Shown here: positions 9,311-18,400 of the stretch, piece after piece
Numbering within the stretch: the stretch's first letter is position 1
Layout of the letters: every line of letters begins with the position of its first letter
NCBI GenBank assembly: GCA_938015435.1
Contig: CALLPN010000035.1
Coordinates: forward strand, 1-64,000
Direction: 5' to 3'
Length of the DNA: 64,000 nt
Source: an uncultured Saprospiraceae bacterium
GTDB taxonomy: Bacteria > Bacteroidota > Bacteroidia > Chitinophagales > Saprospiraceae
Position numbers and translations under genes: made by a program
The notes under the pieces: model-generated
The model's input: only the letters and a program-made list of their open reading frames with translations
Database searches by the model: none
What the model was told of the DNA's origin: nothing

Positions 9311-9346
9311 TGACATTTTTTCATGTAAAAAAATGAAAAAATGTCA
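9311..9346. promoter_or_regulatory. perfect 14-bp inverted repeat upstream of hsp20
   Basis: TGACATTTTTTCAT (9311-9324) and its exact reverse complement (9333-9346) are separated by 8 bases. The core TGACA/TGTCA recurs just downstream as TTGTCAT at 9355 and 9370. On one strand the second arm is not followed by a T-run, so a terminator is less likely than a protein-binding site. It lies about 40 bases before the sigma-54-like promoter, the kind of distance seen for upstream activator sites. Confidence 0.5.
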
Positions 9347-9387
9347 TTTGAAATTGTCATCCTGAAAAATTGTCATTCAATATATTT

Positions 9388-9402
9388 TGGCATTTAATTT
9401 GA
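9388..9402 (+). promoter_or_regulatory. possible sigma-54 (-24/-12) promoter for the hsp20 cluster
   Basis: TGGCAT-TTAAT-TTGA matches the sigma-54 consensus TGGCAC-N5-TTGC at the -24 GG and at most of the -12 box, with the last C replaced by A. Spacing is exact. Transcription would begin near 9413, giving a leader of about 60 bases with a small hairpin CGGTG-TAGAT-CACCG at 9411-9425. The call depends on this one match and is tentative. Confidence 0.35.
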
Positions 9403-9471
9403 TCATAATTCGGTGTAGATCACCGGATCTATATTTTTGAAATTTTATTCTTAAACCTAAAATGTTTAAAT

Positions 9472-9903
9472 ATGACAGCTTTAGCATTAACACCAAAAGG
9501 TGTAAAAAAGCCTCTGCTCTCAAACGTATTCGAAGAGTGGTTTGGCAATGATTTTTTAAACGGCCCTAACATTAATTGGCCCAAAACTAATATCCAAGAA
9601 ACCGATGACCACTATCTCATCGAATTATCGGTTCCTGGGTATCAGAAAAAAGACTTCAAGATAGAAGTTGACCATCAATTTCTATCTGTATCAAGTTCTG
9701 TTGACAATCTACAACAAAATCAAAAAAACAGATTTACCATTAAAGGATTCACTCCGGAGAAATTCTCAAAATCCTTTAGTTTATCAGAAAATATAGATCC
9801 TGAAATGATTTCTGCTAAATATGATAACGGCATCCTTTCTATTAATTTACCTAAAAAAGAAGAAGAAAGGTCGAAACATATTCAGACGGTGGAGATAAAG
9901 TAA
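9472..9903 (+). CDS. Hsp20/alpha-crystallin small heat-shock protein
   Basis: The 143-residue product holds an alpha-crystallin domain at about residues 40-135. The family signature is visible as AKYDNGILSINLPKKE near the C-terminus and 'YLIELSVPGYQKKDFKI' at the first strands. Small heat-shock proteins bind unfolding proteins without ATP. The N-terminus is short, as in most Bacteroidota members. It leads a plus-strand cluster of small proteins and YfdX. A 9-bp inverted repeat (TATACTTAT...ATAAGTATA, 9916-9958) lies just downstream and may attenuate or stabilise the transcript. Confidence 0.92.
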   Translation: MTALALTPKGVKKPLLSNVFEEWFGNDFLNGPNINWPKTNIQETDDHYLIELSVPGYQKKDFKIEVDHQFLSVSSSVDNLQQNQKNRFTIKGFTPEKFSKSFSLSENIDPEMISAKYDNGILSINLPKKEEERSKHIQTVEIK

Positions 9904-10014
9904 TTAATGCTATTTTATACTTATGGTAACGATCTAGAAAGATGATTCAATAAGTATAATCCCCTCAAATTAGATTGGTGAATTTTCATTTGTTAACTTT
10001 TAAAATTAAATATT

Positions 10015-10179
10015 ATGGAAGTATTTAAAATTATAGGTGAATCAAAGCCGAACAAAGTCAAGTTAAGATCTACACTTAACAAATCAACCACAGAATTATC
10101 TAAAAGAGTAGCTAGAAAGCTCACAGATATTGGTATTCTAAAAATTACAAACCCAGAATCCTTGTACTTGAATTTGTAA
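10015..10179 (+). CDS. small basic protein of unknown function (54 residues)
   Basis: An ATG at 10015 opens a 54-residue frame (MEVFKIIGESKPNKVKLRST...) ending with TAA at 10177. The product is lysine- and arginine-rich (SKRVARKLTDIGILK) with no hydrophobic segment, so a cytoplasmic, perhaps nucleic-acid- or protein-binding role is conceivable. It begins 111 bases after hsp20 and ends just before the next small frame, filling an otherwise empty gap with normal codon use. I recognise no family. Confidence 0.55.
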   Translation: MEVFKIIGESKPNKVKLRSTLNKSTTELSKRVARKLTDIGILKITNPESLYLNL

Positions 10180-10207
10180 TATAGTGCAAGATAAAATTGT
10201 GACTACT

Positions 10208-10375
10208 ATGAATTATTATAAGATCAAAGATGTACAATCTGATGGCTATGTCATTCTTGTGTCCTATGACAATGCCTTTGAAACTCAGATCCCGCTTAAA
10301 TCCGCTCGAATAATGTATGAGTATGGATCTATATCCTTAGCTAATCCAGAGCGAATTTACGCCCATCAATACTAA
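10208..10375 (+). CDS. small hypothetical protein (55 residues)
   Basis: I prefer the ATG at 10208; a GTG at 10184 would add eight residues. The product (MNYYKIKDVQSDGYVILVSY...) alternates hydrophobic and polar residues like a small beta-barrel and contains no membrane segment or signal. It lies 28 bases after the 54-residue frame and 57 bases before yfdX, so it is probably part of the same transcript. Its general plan resembles the 57-residue protein after yfdX (Tyr-rich start, 'IK' strand), but I cannot show homology. The function is unknown. Confidence 0.55.
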   Translation: MNYYKIKDVQSDGYVILVSYDNAFETQIPLKSARIMYEYGSISLANPERIYAHQY

Positions 10376-10432
10376 AAAACACATAGAAAAAAAATCATCC
10401 TCATATTTTATAAATCAAAAAATTAATGAATT

Positions 10433-11380
10433 ATGAAAAATAAAATAATGAATCTCATCGCAATAATATTATTAATTGCTTGCCCTAATATTATAAATGC
10501 TCAGTCAAAGTCGAATGCCGCTATCAAGAAGCCAGCTATCGCAATTGAAAAAACAATAATTCCAGATGGCATAGGAATGAAGAAAGATATATTAGAGGAT
10601 CGAGTGAAATCGAAAGTCCTACTCGACATCGACGAAAAGTCCGCCATGCTAATATCTGATGGTATCGAATCAATAGATGCTACTAAGCAAGCCATAGTTG
10701 CACTAGAACAAAATAAGATAAATATGGCGATAGACTATATAGGTATAGCTCTGGGCAAATTAGAAACTGTCGCAATAAGAAGTCCAAAAATGAAAGATAT
10801 ACCAATTAGTAGAATCGTGAGAACAGACGATCTAGATACTGACCTTGGTGCTATAAAAACAATTAAGCAAAATATATCCAAAGCACTTGACAACAACAAA
10901 TTTCATAAGGCACGTCTAGCATTAGAATCATTGATGAGTGAAGTAAGAATCGAAACCACTCACATTCCAATAGGCAAATACCCGGAACACCTAAAAAAAG
11001 CACTCATCTATATAGAAAATAATCAATTAGACGTTGCGAAATCTAACCTAGGTACTCTCCTTAACACATTAACAGTAAGTAAAGAGAATATATCCTTACC
11101 CTGCATGAGGGCAGAAGTACTAATTGAAGAGGCCTTAAATTTGCCTAAGAATCATTCCGATCTGATTGCTAATATAAAGTTACTTCTACTAAGTGCTCAA
11201 AATCAAATTAACATAGCTTATGAATTAGGTCAAATTGAAAAAATAGACTACGAAAATATTTCAAAGAAAATAAATAGTACCAGTAAATCAATGGGGACTA
11301 ATAAATTTACATTTGAAGCAAATAATATTATAAACACAATACAACAAGCTAAAAATAAATATAACGAAATTAGTTTCTAA
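10433..11380 (+). CDS. YfdX family protein, exported
   Basis: The 315-residue protein has a signal peptide (MKNKIMNLIAIILLIACPNIINAQ) and a YfdX domain. The helical-repeat patterns 'ATKQAIVALEQNKINMAIDYI', 'KARLALESLMSEVRIETTHIPIGKYPEHLKKA' and 'IYIENNQLDVAKSNLGTLLNTL' are diagnostic. In enterobacteria YfdX is linked to acid and antibiotic stress and can act as a periplasmic chaperone-like protein. The C-terminal 80 residues extend past the usual domain end. Grouping with Hsp20 suggests a stress regulon. The precise role is unknown. Confidence 0.85.
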   Translation: MKNKIMNLIAIILLIACPNIINAQSKSNAAIKKPAIAIEKTIIPDGIGMKKDILEDRVKSKVLLDIDEKSAMLISDGIESIDATKQAIVALEQNKINMAIDYIGIALGKLETVAIRSPKMKDIPISRIVRTDDLDTDLGAIKTIKQNISKALDNNKFHKARLALESLMSEVRIETTHIPIGKYPEHLKKALIYIENNQLDVAKSNLGTLLNTLTVSKENISLPCMRAEVLIEEALNLPKNHSDLIANIKLLLLSAQNQINIAYELGQIEKIDYENISKKINSTSKSMGTNKFTFEANNIINTIQQAKNKYNEISF

Positions 11381-11403
11381 ACATCTAAAAATTGACATCT
11401 ATT

Positions 11404-11577
11404 ATGACAAATTCTAATAAGCAATATTTTAGAATAATAAAAATTGAACCTAAGTCAAATGGCTGCTATAATGTCTTTTTCAATTTTTTGAAAGTTCCAG
11501 TAGAAGTGAATAAGGAGTACCTAAAAACTATAGTAAACAATCTTCGAAGGAATCAGCGCTCCAAAACACCAGCTTGA
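11404..11577 (+). CDS. small hypothetical protein (57 residues)
   Basis: I choose the ATG at 11404 rather than the TTG at 11392. The product (MTNSNKQYFRIIKIEPKSNG...) is basic toward the C-terminus (NNLRRNQRSKTPA) and has no signal or membrane segment. It begins 23 bases after yfdX and is followed 64 bases later by a strong terminator, so it looks like the last gene of the stress cluster. No family is recognised. Confidence 0.55.
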   Translation: MTNSNKQYFRIIKIEPKSNGCYNVFFNFLKVPVEVNKEYLKTIVNNLRRNQRSKTPA

Positions 11578-11641
11578 TACTATTACCAGAAACGCAAGCG
11601 CTGAAATCTTGGGTGCAGGCATTATTATTCCAAATTAAGAT

Positions 11642-11678
11642 ACAGCGTATTAGAAGACTAATACGCTGTTTTTTTTTT
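11642..11678 (+). terminator. strong intrinsic terminator closing the stress cluster
   Basis: A perfect 12-bp stem, ACAGCGTATTAG (11642-11653) pairing with CTAATACGCTGT (11658-11669) across an AAGA loop, is followed by nine T residues. The opposite strand lacks a T-run. The T-run abuts the stop codon of the convergent YchJ-like gene. Confidence 0.9.
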
Positions 11679-12075
11679 AACGAGCTCCTTTGCCATCATA
11701 ATAATACCACTTCCCTGCTATCTTCCTAAATCTAGAGTGCTCACTCATCACACCCGATTCTCCGGCTTCGATATAACTGGCTTCAAACAATACTTTTCCT
11801 GCTTTGTCGTCAACTCCTCCAAAAGACGTTTTGATGATCTGGAGATTCGTCCATTGGATATCATTTATGGTCGCCACTAATTTTCTGCGATAACTGGATT
11901 TGAGCTTATCACGATGTGTAGTCTCTACTAAGTAATCTACAAGCCTAAGTGAATAAGCACTATAGCGTGACCTCATCAATTGCTCGGCCGTAGTTGGCGT
12001 TTCCGATTTGCTGTGATAGACTCTACAGCAATTTGTATAAAACGATTCACTTCCACATGGACAAACATCTATCAT
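11677..12075 (-). CDS. YchJ family protein (SEC-C plus NTF2-like domain)
   Basis: I set the start at the ATG at 12075 because YchJ proteins begin almost directly with the cysteine motif; a longer frame from 12123 adds 16 unrelated residues. The 132-residue product opens MIDVCPCGS, with a CxC-x8-CC SEC-C zinc site (Cys5, Cys7, Cys16, Cys17). An NTF2-like domain follows, with 'QLMRSRYSAYSLRLVDYLVETTH' and a C-terminal 'SRFRKIAGKWYYYDGK', which is typical of the family. The role of YchJ is not established. It stands alone, convergent with the stress cluster and 72 bases downstream of the response regulator gene. Confidence 0.88.
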   Translation of the reverse strand: MIDVCPCGSESFYTNCCRVYHSKSETPTTAEQLMRSRYSAYSLRLVDYLVETTHRDKLKSSYRRKLVATINDIQWTNLQIIKTSFGGVDDKAGKVLFEASYIEAGESGVMSEHSRFRKIAGKWYYYDGKGAR

Positions 12076-12147
12076 AGTATTGAGATTCTTTAGAAATGCA
12101 ATAGTAGTAAATTGAAATATCATTATCCTTTGAATTCATCAGAAGAT

Positions 12148-12825
12148 CTAAAACATTTCTCTAACCATTCCTCTATAGTTTTTACCTACTGTAACCGTAT
12201 TACCATTCTTCATGATCATCATATTGCCTTCTACATAGTCTATAAAAGACTTCTGTACGATATAGGACTTATGAATTCTATGAAAGCCATCTGCTAATTC
12301 CACCTCAAAGCTAGTCAATGTTCTTGCCGTTAGATGATACTCATTATCTATCCACACTTTGACGTAATTACCATAACTCTCTACATATTGGATATTAGAC
12401 AATTGTATTTGCATCTGCTTTTTATCCACTTTAATGAAGATATGCTCGACTGGATTTGACACTTCTATAGATTTAGATCTAACCACATTTACTGCCTTGA
12501 GAAATCGATCAAATCGGAATGGCTTCAATAAATAATCAGCTACTTGTAATTCAAAACCTTCCAATGCATATTCTTCATATGCAGTAGTTAAAATAATATT
12601 CGACTTCACTTGTAATGTCTTGAGAAAATCTAATCCCTGAATTACAGGCATATTTATATCCAAGAAAATTAAATCAATTTTCTGTGTAGATAATAATGGA
12701 TAAGCTTCTGTAGCCAAATAGCATTGACCGACAATATCAAGGAAAGGAATATCTTCCGCATACTTAAGTATCACTTTGTGCGCTAGTGGCTCGTCGTCTA
12801 TTATGATAGCCTTAATGTTACTCAT
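12148..12825 (-). CDS. LytTR family response regulator
   Basis: The 225-residue protein has a receiver domain (about 4-120) with the acidic pair Asp10-Asp11 and phospho-acceptor Asp56 in LIFLDINMP. The C-terminal LytTR DNA-binding domain (about 125-225) shows 'YVESYGNYVKVW' and 'FHRIHKSYIVQ'. LytTR domains bind two short direct repeats about 21 bp apart. The start overlaps the end of the sensor kinase gene by 4 bases (ATGA). A likely operator set lies upstream of the kinase gene (14348-14469), between this pair and the divergent ABC transporter, which is the probable target. Confidence 0.93.
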   Translation of the reverse strand: MSNIKAIIIDDEPLAHKVILKYAEDIPFLDIVGQCYLATEAYPLLSTQKIDLIFLDINMPVIQGLDFLKTLQVKSNIILTTAYEEYALEGFELQVADYLLKPFRFDRFLKAVNVVRSKSIEVSNPVEHIFIKVDKKQMQIQLSNIQYVESYGNYVKVWIDNEYHLTARTLTSFEVELADGFHRIHKSYIVQKSFIDYVEGNMMIMKNGNTVTVGKNYRGMVREMF

Positions 12826-14306
12826 AGTTCTATAGTTAATAAAGCTTTGTAATCGGAAGTACTTTTTTCTAAAATCAACTCATGGCGATCTGGATATAGT
12901 ATGGCTAATCGTTTTCTAAGATTATCTAGTCCTATTCCTTGATCTGTAGAGTTAGCGTTTTGCTCAATCGAATTAATACATTCAAACAACAAAGTATTAT
13001 CTCTTTCCTTAAGCGTGATATGAAGGAGACCATCACTTGCAGCTTTCTCAATACCGTGTTTAAAAGCATTCTCTATCAGAATAATAAACAGTAGAGGTGG
13101 AATTTTAAAATGTTCATTCTCTATATCCACATCAAATTTAAGATCTACATTTTTGTGAATTCTAATCATTTGCAAATCGATATAATCATTGATATATTTT
13201 ACTTCATCGGAAATAGACACTACCCTTTCTTTACCCTTATAGATTACGTAACGCATCAATTCTGATAACTGCAAAATCGTTTGCGGAGTATCTTCTTCTT
13301 GCGTGAGACTCATCGCATATAGATTATTGAGCGTATTGAAAAAGAAATGCGGATTGATCTGTTGCCTTAAAAGATCTAGTTCTGTTTTCGATTTAGCTTG
13401 TTCTAGTTCGGCTAGTGCATTTGCTTGCTTATACCATTCGATAGTAACGATAAGAGGAAAAGAAAATATAAGAACCAATATCGCCAAAGAATAATTTAGA
13501 TCATCGTATAGATTATTCGTCAAACCCATCGGATGTAATTTTAAATCCTGAACGACCGGAAAGAATGAAATAAGAGAATTGTGAATGGGAACAAAAGCCA
13601 AGATAACAAGTCCCAATCCCAGAAAATAAGCGATAAATCCTTTCTCTCTTAATATACCCGAATACAATACATGGTGGTGAATATAATAATAGAAATAGTA
13701 GGATATATATATAATAAACAATTGAATAAAATAAGATACAAATCTAAAACCATAAACGACTGGACTCAGATCCTGAAGGTATTTTGACATAAAGTTATTA
13801 CTCAACATCATAAACAGACTGAATAAGCCAACCATAACAATTGCCAGACGACTTCCCTTATTAGATTGCAGCCAAGATGCTTTACTTTTAGCCCCACTCT
13901 TCCTACTTGACAAAACAAGTAATACCTCTAAAGCGAGATAACTTACGGCCAATAATGAATAGCTAAAAGAACCATCAATATCTAAGTTATACAGGTATGA
14001 AAACCCAAGAGCGTTAACATCTATATTGACCGCGAAAAGTAATATGGGATACAAAACAAATACTCCTGTCCAAGCCAACCAATATTTACTACCTCTGCCT
14101 TGGAATAATTTTTCTCGTAATATCACTAGCAAAAAAACGGGTACACTGAATATAGCTAAGCCAGCAAACCATCCCAAAAAATAACTGCTCCCTAATCGCT
14201 GACTCAGGTGAATGAGTCCATAAGAAAGACCTAATACACACGTTATGTGCATCCAGATATTATTCTGAAGAAAAAGTGAGGTGAGCCGTTGAAGTAATGA
14301 TTTCAT
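12822..14306 (-). CDS. LytS/YehU-type sensor histidine kinase
   Basis: The 494-residue protein has eight or so hydrophobic segments in its first 290 residues and a short cytoplasmic kinase part. The phospho-acceptor is His320 in INPHFFFNTLNNLY, the His_kinase family motif. The ATP-binding part shows 'PPLLFIILIENAFKHG' (N-box) and 'GIGLDNLRKRLAILYP' (G-box). It overlaps the response regulator gene by 4 bases. Membrane-embedded sensors of this type often respond to envelope state or peptides. Divergent to the ABC/M1 operon, it is likely to control that transporter and itself. Confidence 0.92.
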   Translation of the reverse strand: MKSLLQRLTSLFLQNNIWMHITCVLGLSYGLIHLSQRLGSSYFLGWFAGLAIFSVPVFLLVILREKLFQGRGSKYWLAWTGVFVLYPILLFAVNIDVNALGFSYLYNLDIDGSFSYSLLAVSYLALEVLLVLSSRKSGAKSKASWLQSNKGSRLAIVMVGLFSLFMMLSNNFMSKYLQDLSPVVYGFRFVSYFIQLFIIYISYYFYYYIHHHVLYSGILREKGFIAYFLGLGLVILAFVPIHNSLISFFPVVQDLKLHPMGLTNNLYDDLNYSLAILVLIFSFPLIVTIEWYKQANALAELEQAKSKTELDLLRQQINPHFFFNTLNNLYAMSLTQEEDTPQTILQLSELMRYVIYKGKERVVSISDEVKYINDYIDLQMIRIHKNVDLKFDVDIENEHFKIPPLLFIILIENAFKHGIEKAASDGLLHITLKERDNTLLFECINSIEQNANSTDQGIGLDNLRKRLAILYPDRHELILEKSTSDYKALLTIEL

Positions 14307-14347
14307 AATATAAAAGTAATGCTACTTCTCTAAAAGTACTTGTTTCA

Positions 14348-14378
14348 ATGATGAAAGGCACATTTGTGATGATGAAAG
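14348..14378 (+). promoter_or_regulatory. direct-repeat pair ATGATGAAAG with 21-bp period (candidate LytTR site, plus orientation)
   Basis: ATGATGAAAG occurs at 14348-14357 and again at 14369-14378, exactly 21 bp apart (two helical turns). LytTR regulators bind imperfect direct repeats with this spacing. The pair reads toward the ABC transporter gene, which starts at 14550. Confidence 0.55.
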
Positions 14379-14440
14379 CGAAATGTAAGTATATCCCTTA
14401 CAATGCACTTGATAGATAGGCCTCCTGATGCCTCATTCCT

Positions 14441-14469
14441 TTCGTCATCACTTTCTTTCCGTTCGTCAT
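14441..14469 (-). promoter_or_regulatory. direct-repeat pair ATGACGAA with 21-bp period (candidate LytTR site, minus orientation)
   Basis: On the minus strand ATGACGAA is read at 14469-14462 and at 14448-14441, again exactly 21 bp apart. It differs from the plus-strand pair only by a T/C change. This pair reads toward the sensor kinase gene, so each divergent transcription unit has its own site. Confidence 0.55.
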
Positions 14470-14549
14470 GCTTTCTTTCAAAAACTTAGATCTCCTCTCA
14501 TATTTGTCTTATCAAAAAGGCATAAGCCACAACATCTAAATATATCGCT

Positions 14550-15419
14550 ATGATACTCAAAATACAAAATCTCAGTAAGACCTACCCTAATGGTACTAAA
14601 GCTCTAGATAAGGTCAACATCAATATTACTAAAGGGATGTTTGGATTACTTGGACCTAATGGAGCCGGTAAATCTACTTTAATGAGAACCATAGCCACCT
14701 TACAAGCTCCAGATACAGGCATAATACAACTTGATGACATAGACACCCAATTAGAAAAGATGAGCCTCAGAAAGGTGCTTGGATACCTTCCTCAAGAGTT
14801 TGGCGTGTATCCGAATATATCTGCTGAGAAGCTGTTAGATTATCTCGCTCGCTTAAAGGGTATAACCTCTAGAAGCGAACGCCAATCCATAATCGACTAC
14901 TGCCTGCATGTCACTAATCTTACTGACCAAAGAAAAAAATCTGTAAGTGGATACTCTGGAGGTATGAAGCAGAGATTTGGTATCGCACAGATGATGCTAA
15001 ACAATCCAAAGCTCATTATAGTAGACGAACCTACTGCTGGTTTGGATCCTGCAGAGAGACAAAGGTTTCTCAATATATTAAGAGAGATCAGCACCAAGAG
15101 TATCGTAATATTTTCGACTCATATCGTAGATGACATTAAAGACCTCTGTACCGATATGGCGATACTCAACAAAGGAAATATCCTATACCACTCTAGCCCT
15201 GAAGATGCGATCAGCACTTTACAAGGTCAGATATTTACAAAAAATATAAGCAGAGAAAGTCTACCTTCTGCAGAAGATCAATATCACGTGCTCTCATCTT
15301 CATTTAATCGAGATAATAGCATACGGATCAGAATACTTTCTAGCGAATCTCCTGACGATACTTTCATATCAATAGTGCCCACCTTGGAGGACGTATATTT
15401 TAGCGCGCTCCAAAATTAA
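14550..15419 (+). CDS. ABC transporter ATP-binding protein
   Basis: The 289-residue ATPase shows Walker A GPNGAGKST (35-43), Q-loop 'LPQEFGVYPN', signature YSGGMKQR, Walker B LIIVDEPTAGLDP and the H-loop 'STHIVDD'. It belongs to the ABC-2/drug-exporter class. The C-terminal 70 residues form the usual extension. The partner permease gene begins 43 bases downstream. Together they form a transporter of unknown substrate, probably regulated by the divergent LytS/LytTR pair. Confidence 0.94.
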   Translation: MILKIQNLSKTYPNGTKALDKVNINITKGMFGLLGPNGAGKSTLMRTIATLQAPDTGIIQLDDIDTQLEKMSLRKVLGYLPQEFGVYPNISAEKLLDYLARLKGITSRSERQSIIDYCLHVTNLTDQRKKSVSGYSGGMKQRFGIAQMMLNNPKLIIVDEPTAGLDPAERQRFLNILREISTKSIVIFSTHIVDDIKDLCTDMAILNKGNILYHSSPEDAISTLQGQIFTKNISRESLPSAEDQYHVLSSSFNRDNSIRIRILSSESPDDTFISIVPTLEDVYFSALQN

Positions 15420-15462
15420 ATACTTCGCAACAGAGTTAATTCAACATCAAAAAAATACACCC

Positions 15463-18400
15463 ATGCTCGCTACTATATTCAAATTCGAATTACAATATTG
15501 GATGAAAAATCCTTTAGTTTATGTATTCAGCGCTGTGCTTTTCGCTATTCCATTTATGACAATGTGGGGAATGTCTGTCGAAGCCAACACAGGAGATAAT
15601 CTAGTCATGATGAATTCGTACTATAAGCTTAATAATATGGCTAATACGTTTTCACTGTTACTGGTATTTATATTACCAGCAATAATCGGAAATTCTGTAT
15701 TTAGAGATTTTAGTAGCCGAATGTATACCCTCTTATACTCATTCCCTTTTAGTAAAAAAGAATATCTGATTGCCAAGTTTGCCAGTGCAATGTCAGTGGT
15801 GATGATCATCCTATTCACATTAGTAATAGGATTTCTATTGGGATCACTTATGCCTGGTGTCAAAGAAACCGTAATTCTCCCTTTTGATATAGGCAATTAT
15901 TTACAACTCACATTTGTATTCCTTCTACCCAATATGTTATTCTTTGGCGTAGTTGTATTCGCATTAACGCTTTACACTCGTAATATCTATGTCAGCTTTA
16001 TAGGTATTATAATAATGATTATCATTCAGAGCTTTGGAAAAGGTGTACTCGGTGTCAGCGGATATGAAACGGCAGCTGCCCTATTAGATCCGACTGGAGA
16101 AACTGCCATAAAACAAATGGTAAAATACTGGACATTAGAAGAACGAAATTTCAACGCAATTCCTGTAACTGGCGTCATCCTATATAATCGTATTCTTTGG
16201 CTGACGATTTCTGTCCTCGTATTTATCCATATGTACATCAAGTTTGAATTCAATCAATTTGTAAGTACAAGAAGTACCCAAAAAATAAAGGCATCTGAAA
16301 TAGAGAATGAGAATAAAATATTTCTTCTCTCTCTTCCTACAGCTTCTACGAATTTTTCAAAAATGAATCAACTGAAAACCGCATGGCATCTATCTTCTAT
16401 AGATTTTAGAAGCATTATGTTTAGTTGGCCCTTCACATCGATTCTATTTGCGGGCGGTATGCTTGTGCTTTTTCAGCAATATCAGATGGGACCACAAAAC
16501 GGTATCGTTAGTATTCCAACTACAAGTAATATGCTACGATTTCCTATGTTCTTCTTTTCAGCGATTATAAATTTATTGACCTTCCTTTACGCTGGTATAC
16601 TCATGTACAAAGGAAGGTTATCACGTATGGATGCATTGATCGACACTACTCCAATATCTAGTTGGGCGATGCTACTATCCAAGTTAATTGCACTTATCAA
16701 GATGCAGTTCGTATTACTTACTTTAGTTCTTATCGGTGGTGTGATCGCACAGATAGTCGCAGGTTACGATAGATATGAATGGAGTCATTACTTTTTCGAA
16801 CTTTATATTCTCCAAGGAATTCACTTTATAGCTTGGGCTTGCCTCGCAATCTGTATACATTCGATAGCCAAGAATCTTTATCTTGGGTATTTCCTCTTGA
16901 TATTAATTCCAATATTCAATCTAGTATTACCACCTGTGGCAGATTATATCGGCGCCGATATTTTGAAAAGCAATATTTTTCAATTCAATTCTGTCAAAGA
17001 TATATTTATAGGCTTTGACTATTCCGACTTCAATGGATACGGAGCTCAACTTACTACATACTTTTCATATAAATTTTATTGGATGCTATGTAGCATTGGA
17101 CTAGTGATCATCGCATTACTTTTCTGGAAAAGAGGCCGCACCTTTACCCTATCAGAAAGATGGAATGTTATCATCTCTAGATGCAAAGGAATAACTGCCT
17201 ATGCTTTGGGTTTAATATTCCTAGCTTTTGTAGGAACAGGATTCACCATCTATCATCATGAAAATACAGTTTCAAAAACATCATTCACGGATGAAGATAT
17301 AAATATGATATCGCTCCAAAACGAAAAACAATTTGGGCATTTAGAGCATCTCATCCAACCTAAGCTAGTTGATGTGAATATGAGCATGGATATATACCCA
17401 GAGGAAAAAAAATTTAATCTCAAAGGCAATTTTACTTATATCAATAAAACGAATCATGTTATTGATACGATAGTCATTGCTAAAAGTTTAAAAGAAATTA
17501 CAACATGCGAAATACAACAAAGCCACCGAACCATAGCTAGCGACGATATACTTCGCTACGAGGTGGTAGTTTTAGACGATGCTCTATTACTCGGAGATTC
17601 GATTACGATCGATATAGAAGTATCTAATTACCCTAATACATTGCTGCACCATAACAGCAGAGTGATTAGCAATGGTACTCTTATTAGCGATCATATACTA
17701 CCCGTATTAGGGATTCGAGATGCGTTTCTTAGTAATCCGAAAGACAGAAAAAAAAACGGACTAGCTCCACGCGAATCGACGGAACTAAATCCTTCTGACA
17801 GCACATTGTTAGGTTACGAATATGGAGCAAACGATCAAGGCCTTATCCGCTACGAATGCGTCATCAGTACCAGTAGTGATCAAACGCCATTTACCATGGG
17901 TAATATCAAAGAGGTAACGCAAAAAAACGAAAGGACGTATCATCATTATAAATCTAACGGTCTTATAGTTAATGCGATGTCATGGATGTCTGGAACCTAT
18001 GAAAAACTATCCGCCTCCGGTAAATACCAAGAATTAGAGATGTACCGTCACCCTGAGCAAAGGTATAACGACGTTCATTTTTTCGATGGGCTTAACGCTT
18101 CATTGGATTACTGCAGTGATTGGTTTGGGCCGCTCCCGTACGATACTATGAGAATAGTAGAGTACCCAGAAACTGAAGGTACTTTTGCTACCGTTCACGG
18201 TAATCTTATGCCTTATTCCGAAACCTACTTTAAGTGCGATGTTCATGACCACCAAAACGATGTCTTCAATATGCCGTTTTATGTTTCGGCACATGAGATC
18301 GCACATTGTTGGTGGGCACATAATGTAGATCCTGCTAATGTTCTTGGTGGAAGAATAATCACCGAGGGAATGGCTGACTATATCGCTATGAAATCCATAG

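Larger units (their letters stand above)
9143..9471. other. 329-base upstream region of the stress cluster
   Basis: No convincing gene lies here. The first 160 bases show no clear structure. From 9311 onward there is a perfect 14-base inverted repeat, two TTGTCAT repeats, a sigma-54-like promoter and a small hairpin, all described separately. Confidence 0.6.

Noticed and set aside
9168-9365. 65-codon plus-strand frame after the YiiX-like gene
   Set aside because: It spans the inverted repeat before hsp20, its C-terminal half is translated from that repeat, and the composition is not protein-like.
10184-10207. GTG start extending the 55-residue protein by eight residues
   Set aside because: The ATG at 10208 gives a more natural start; the extra residues show no conserved pattern.
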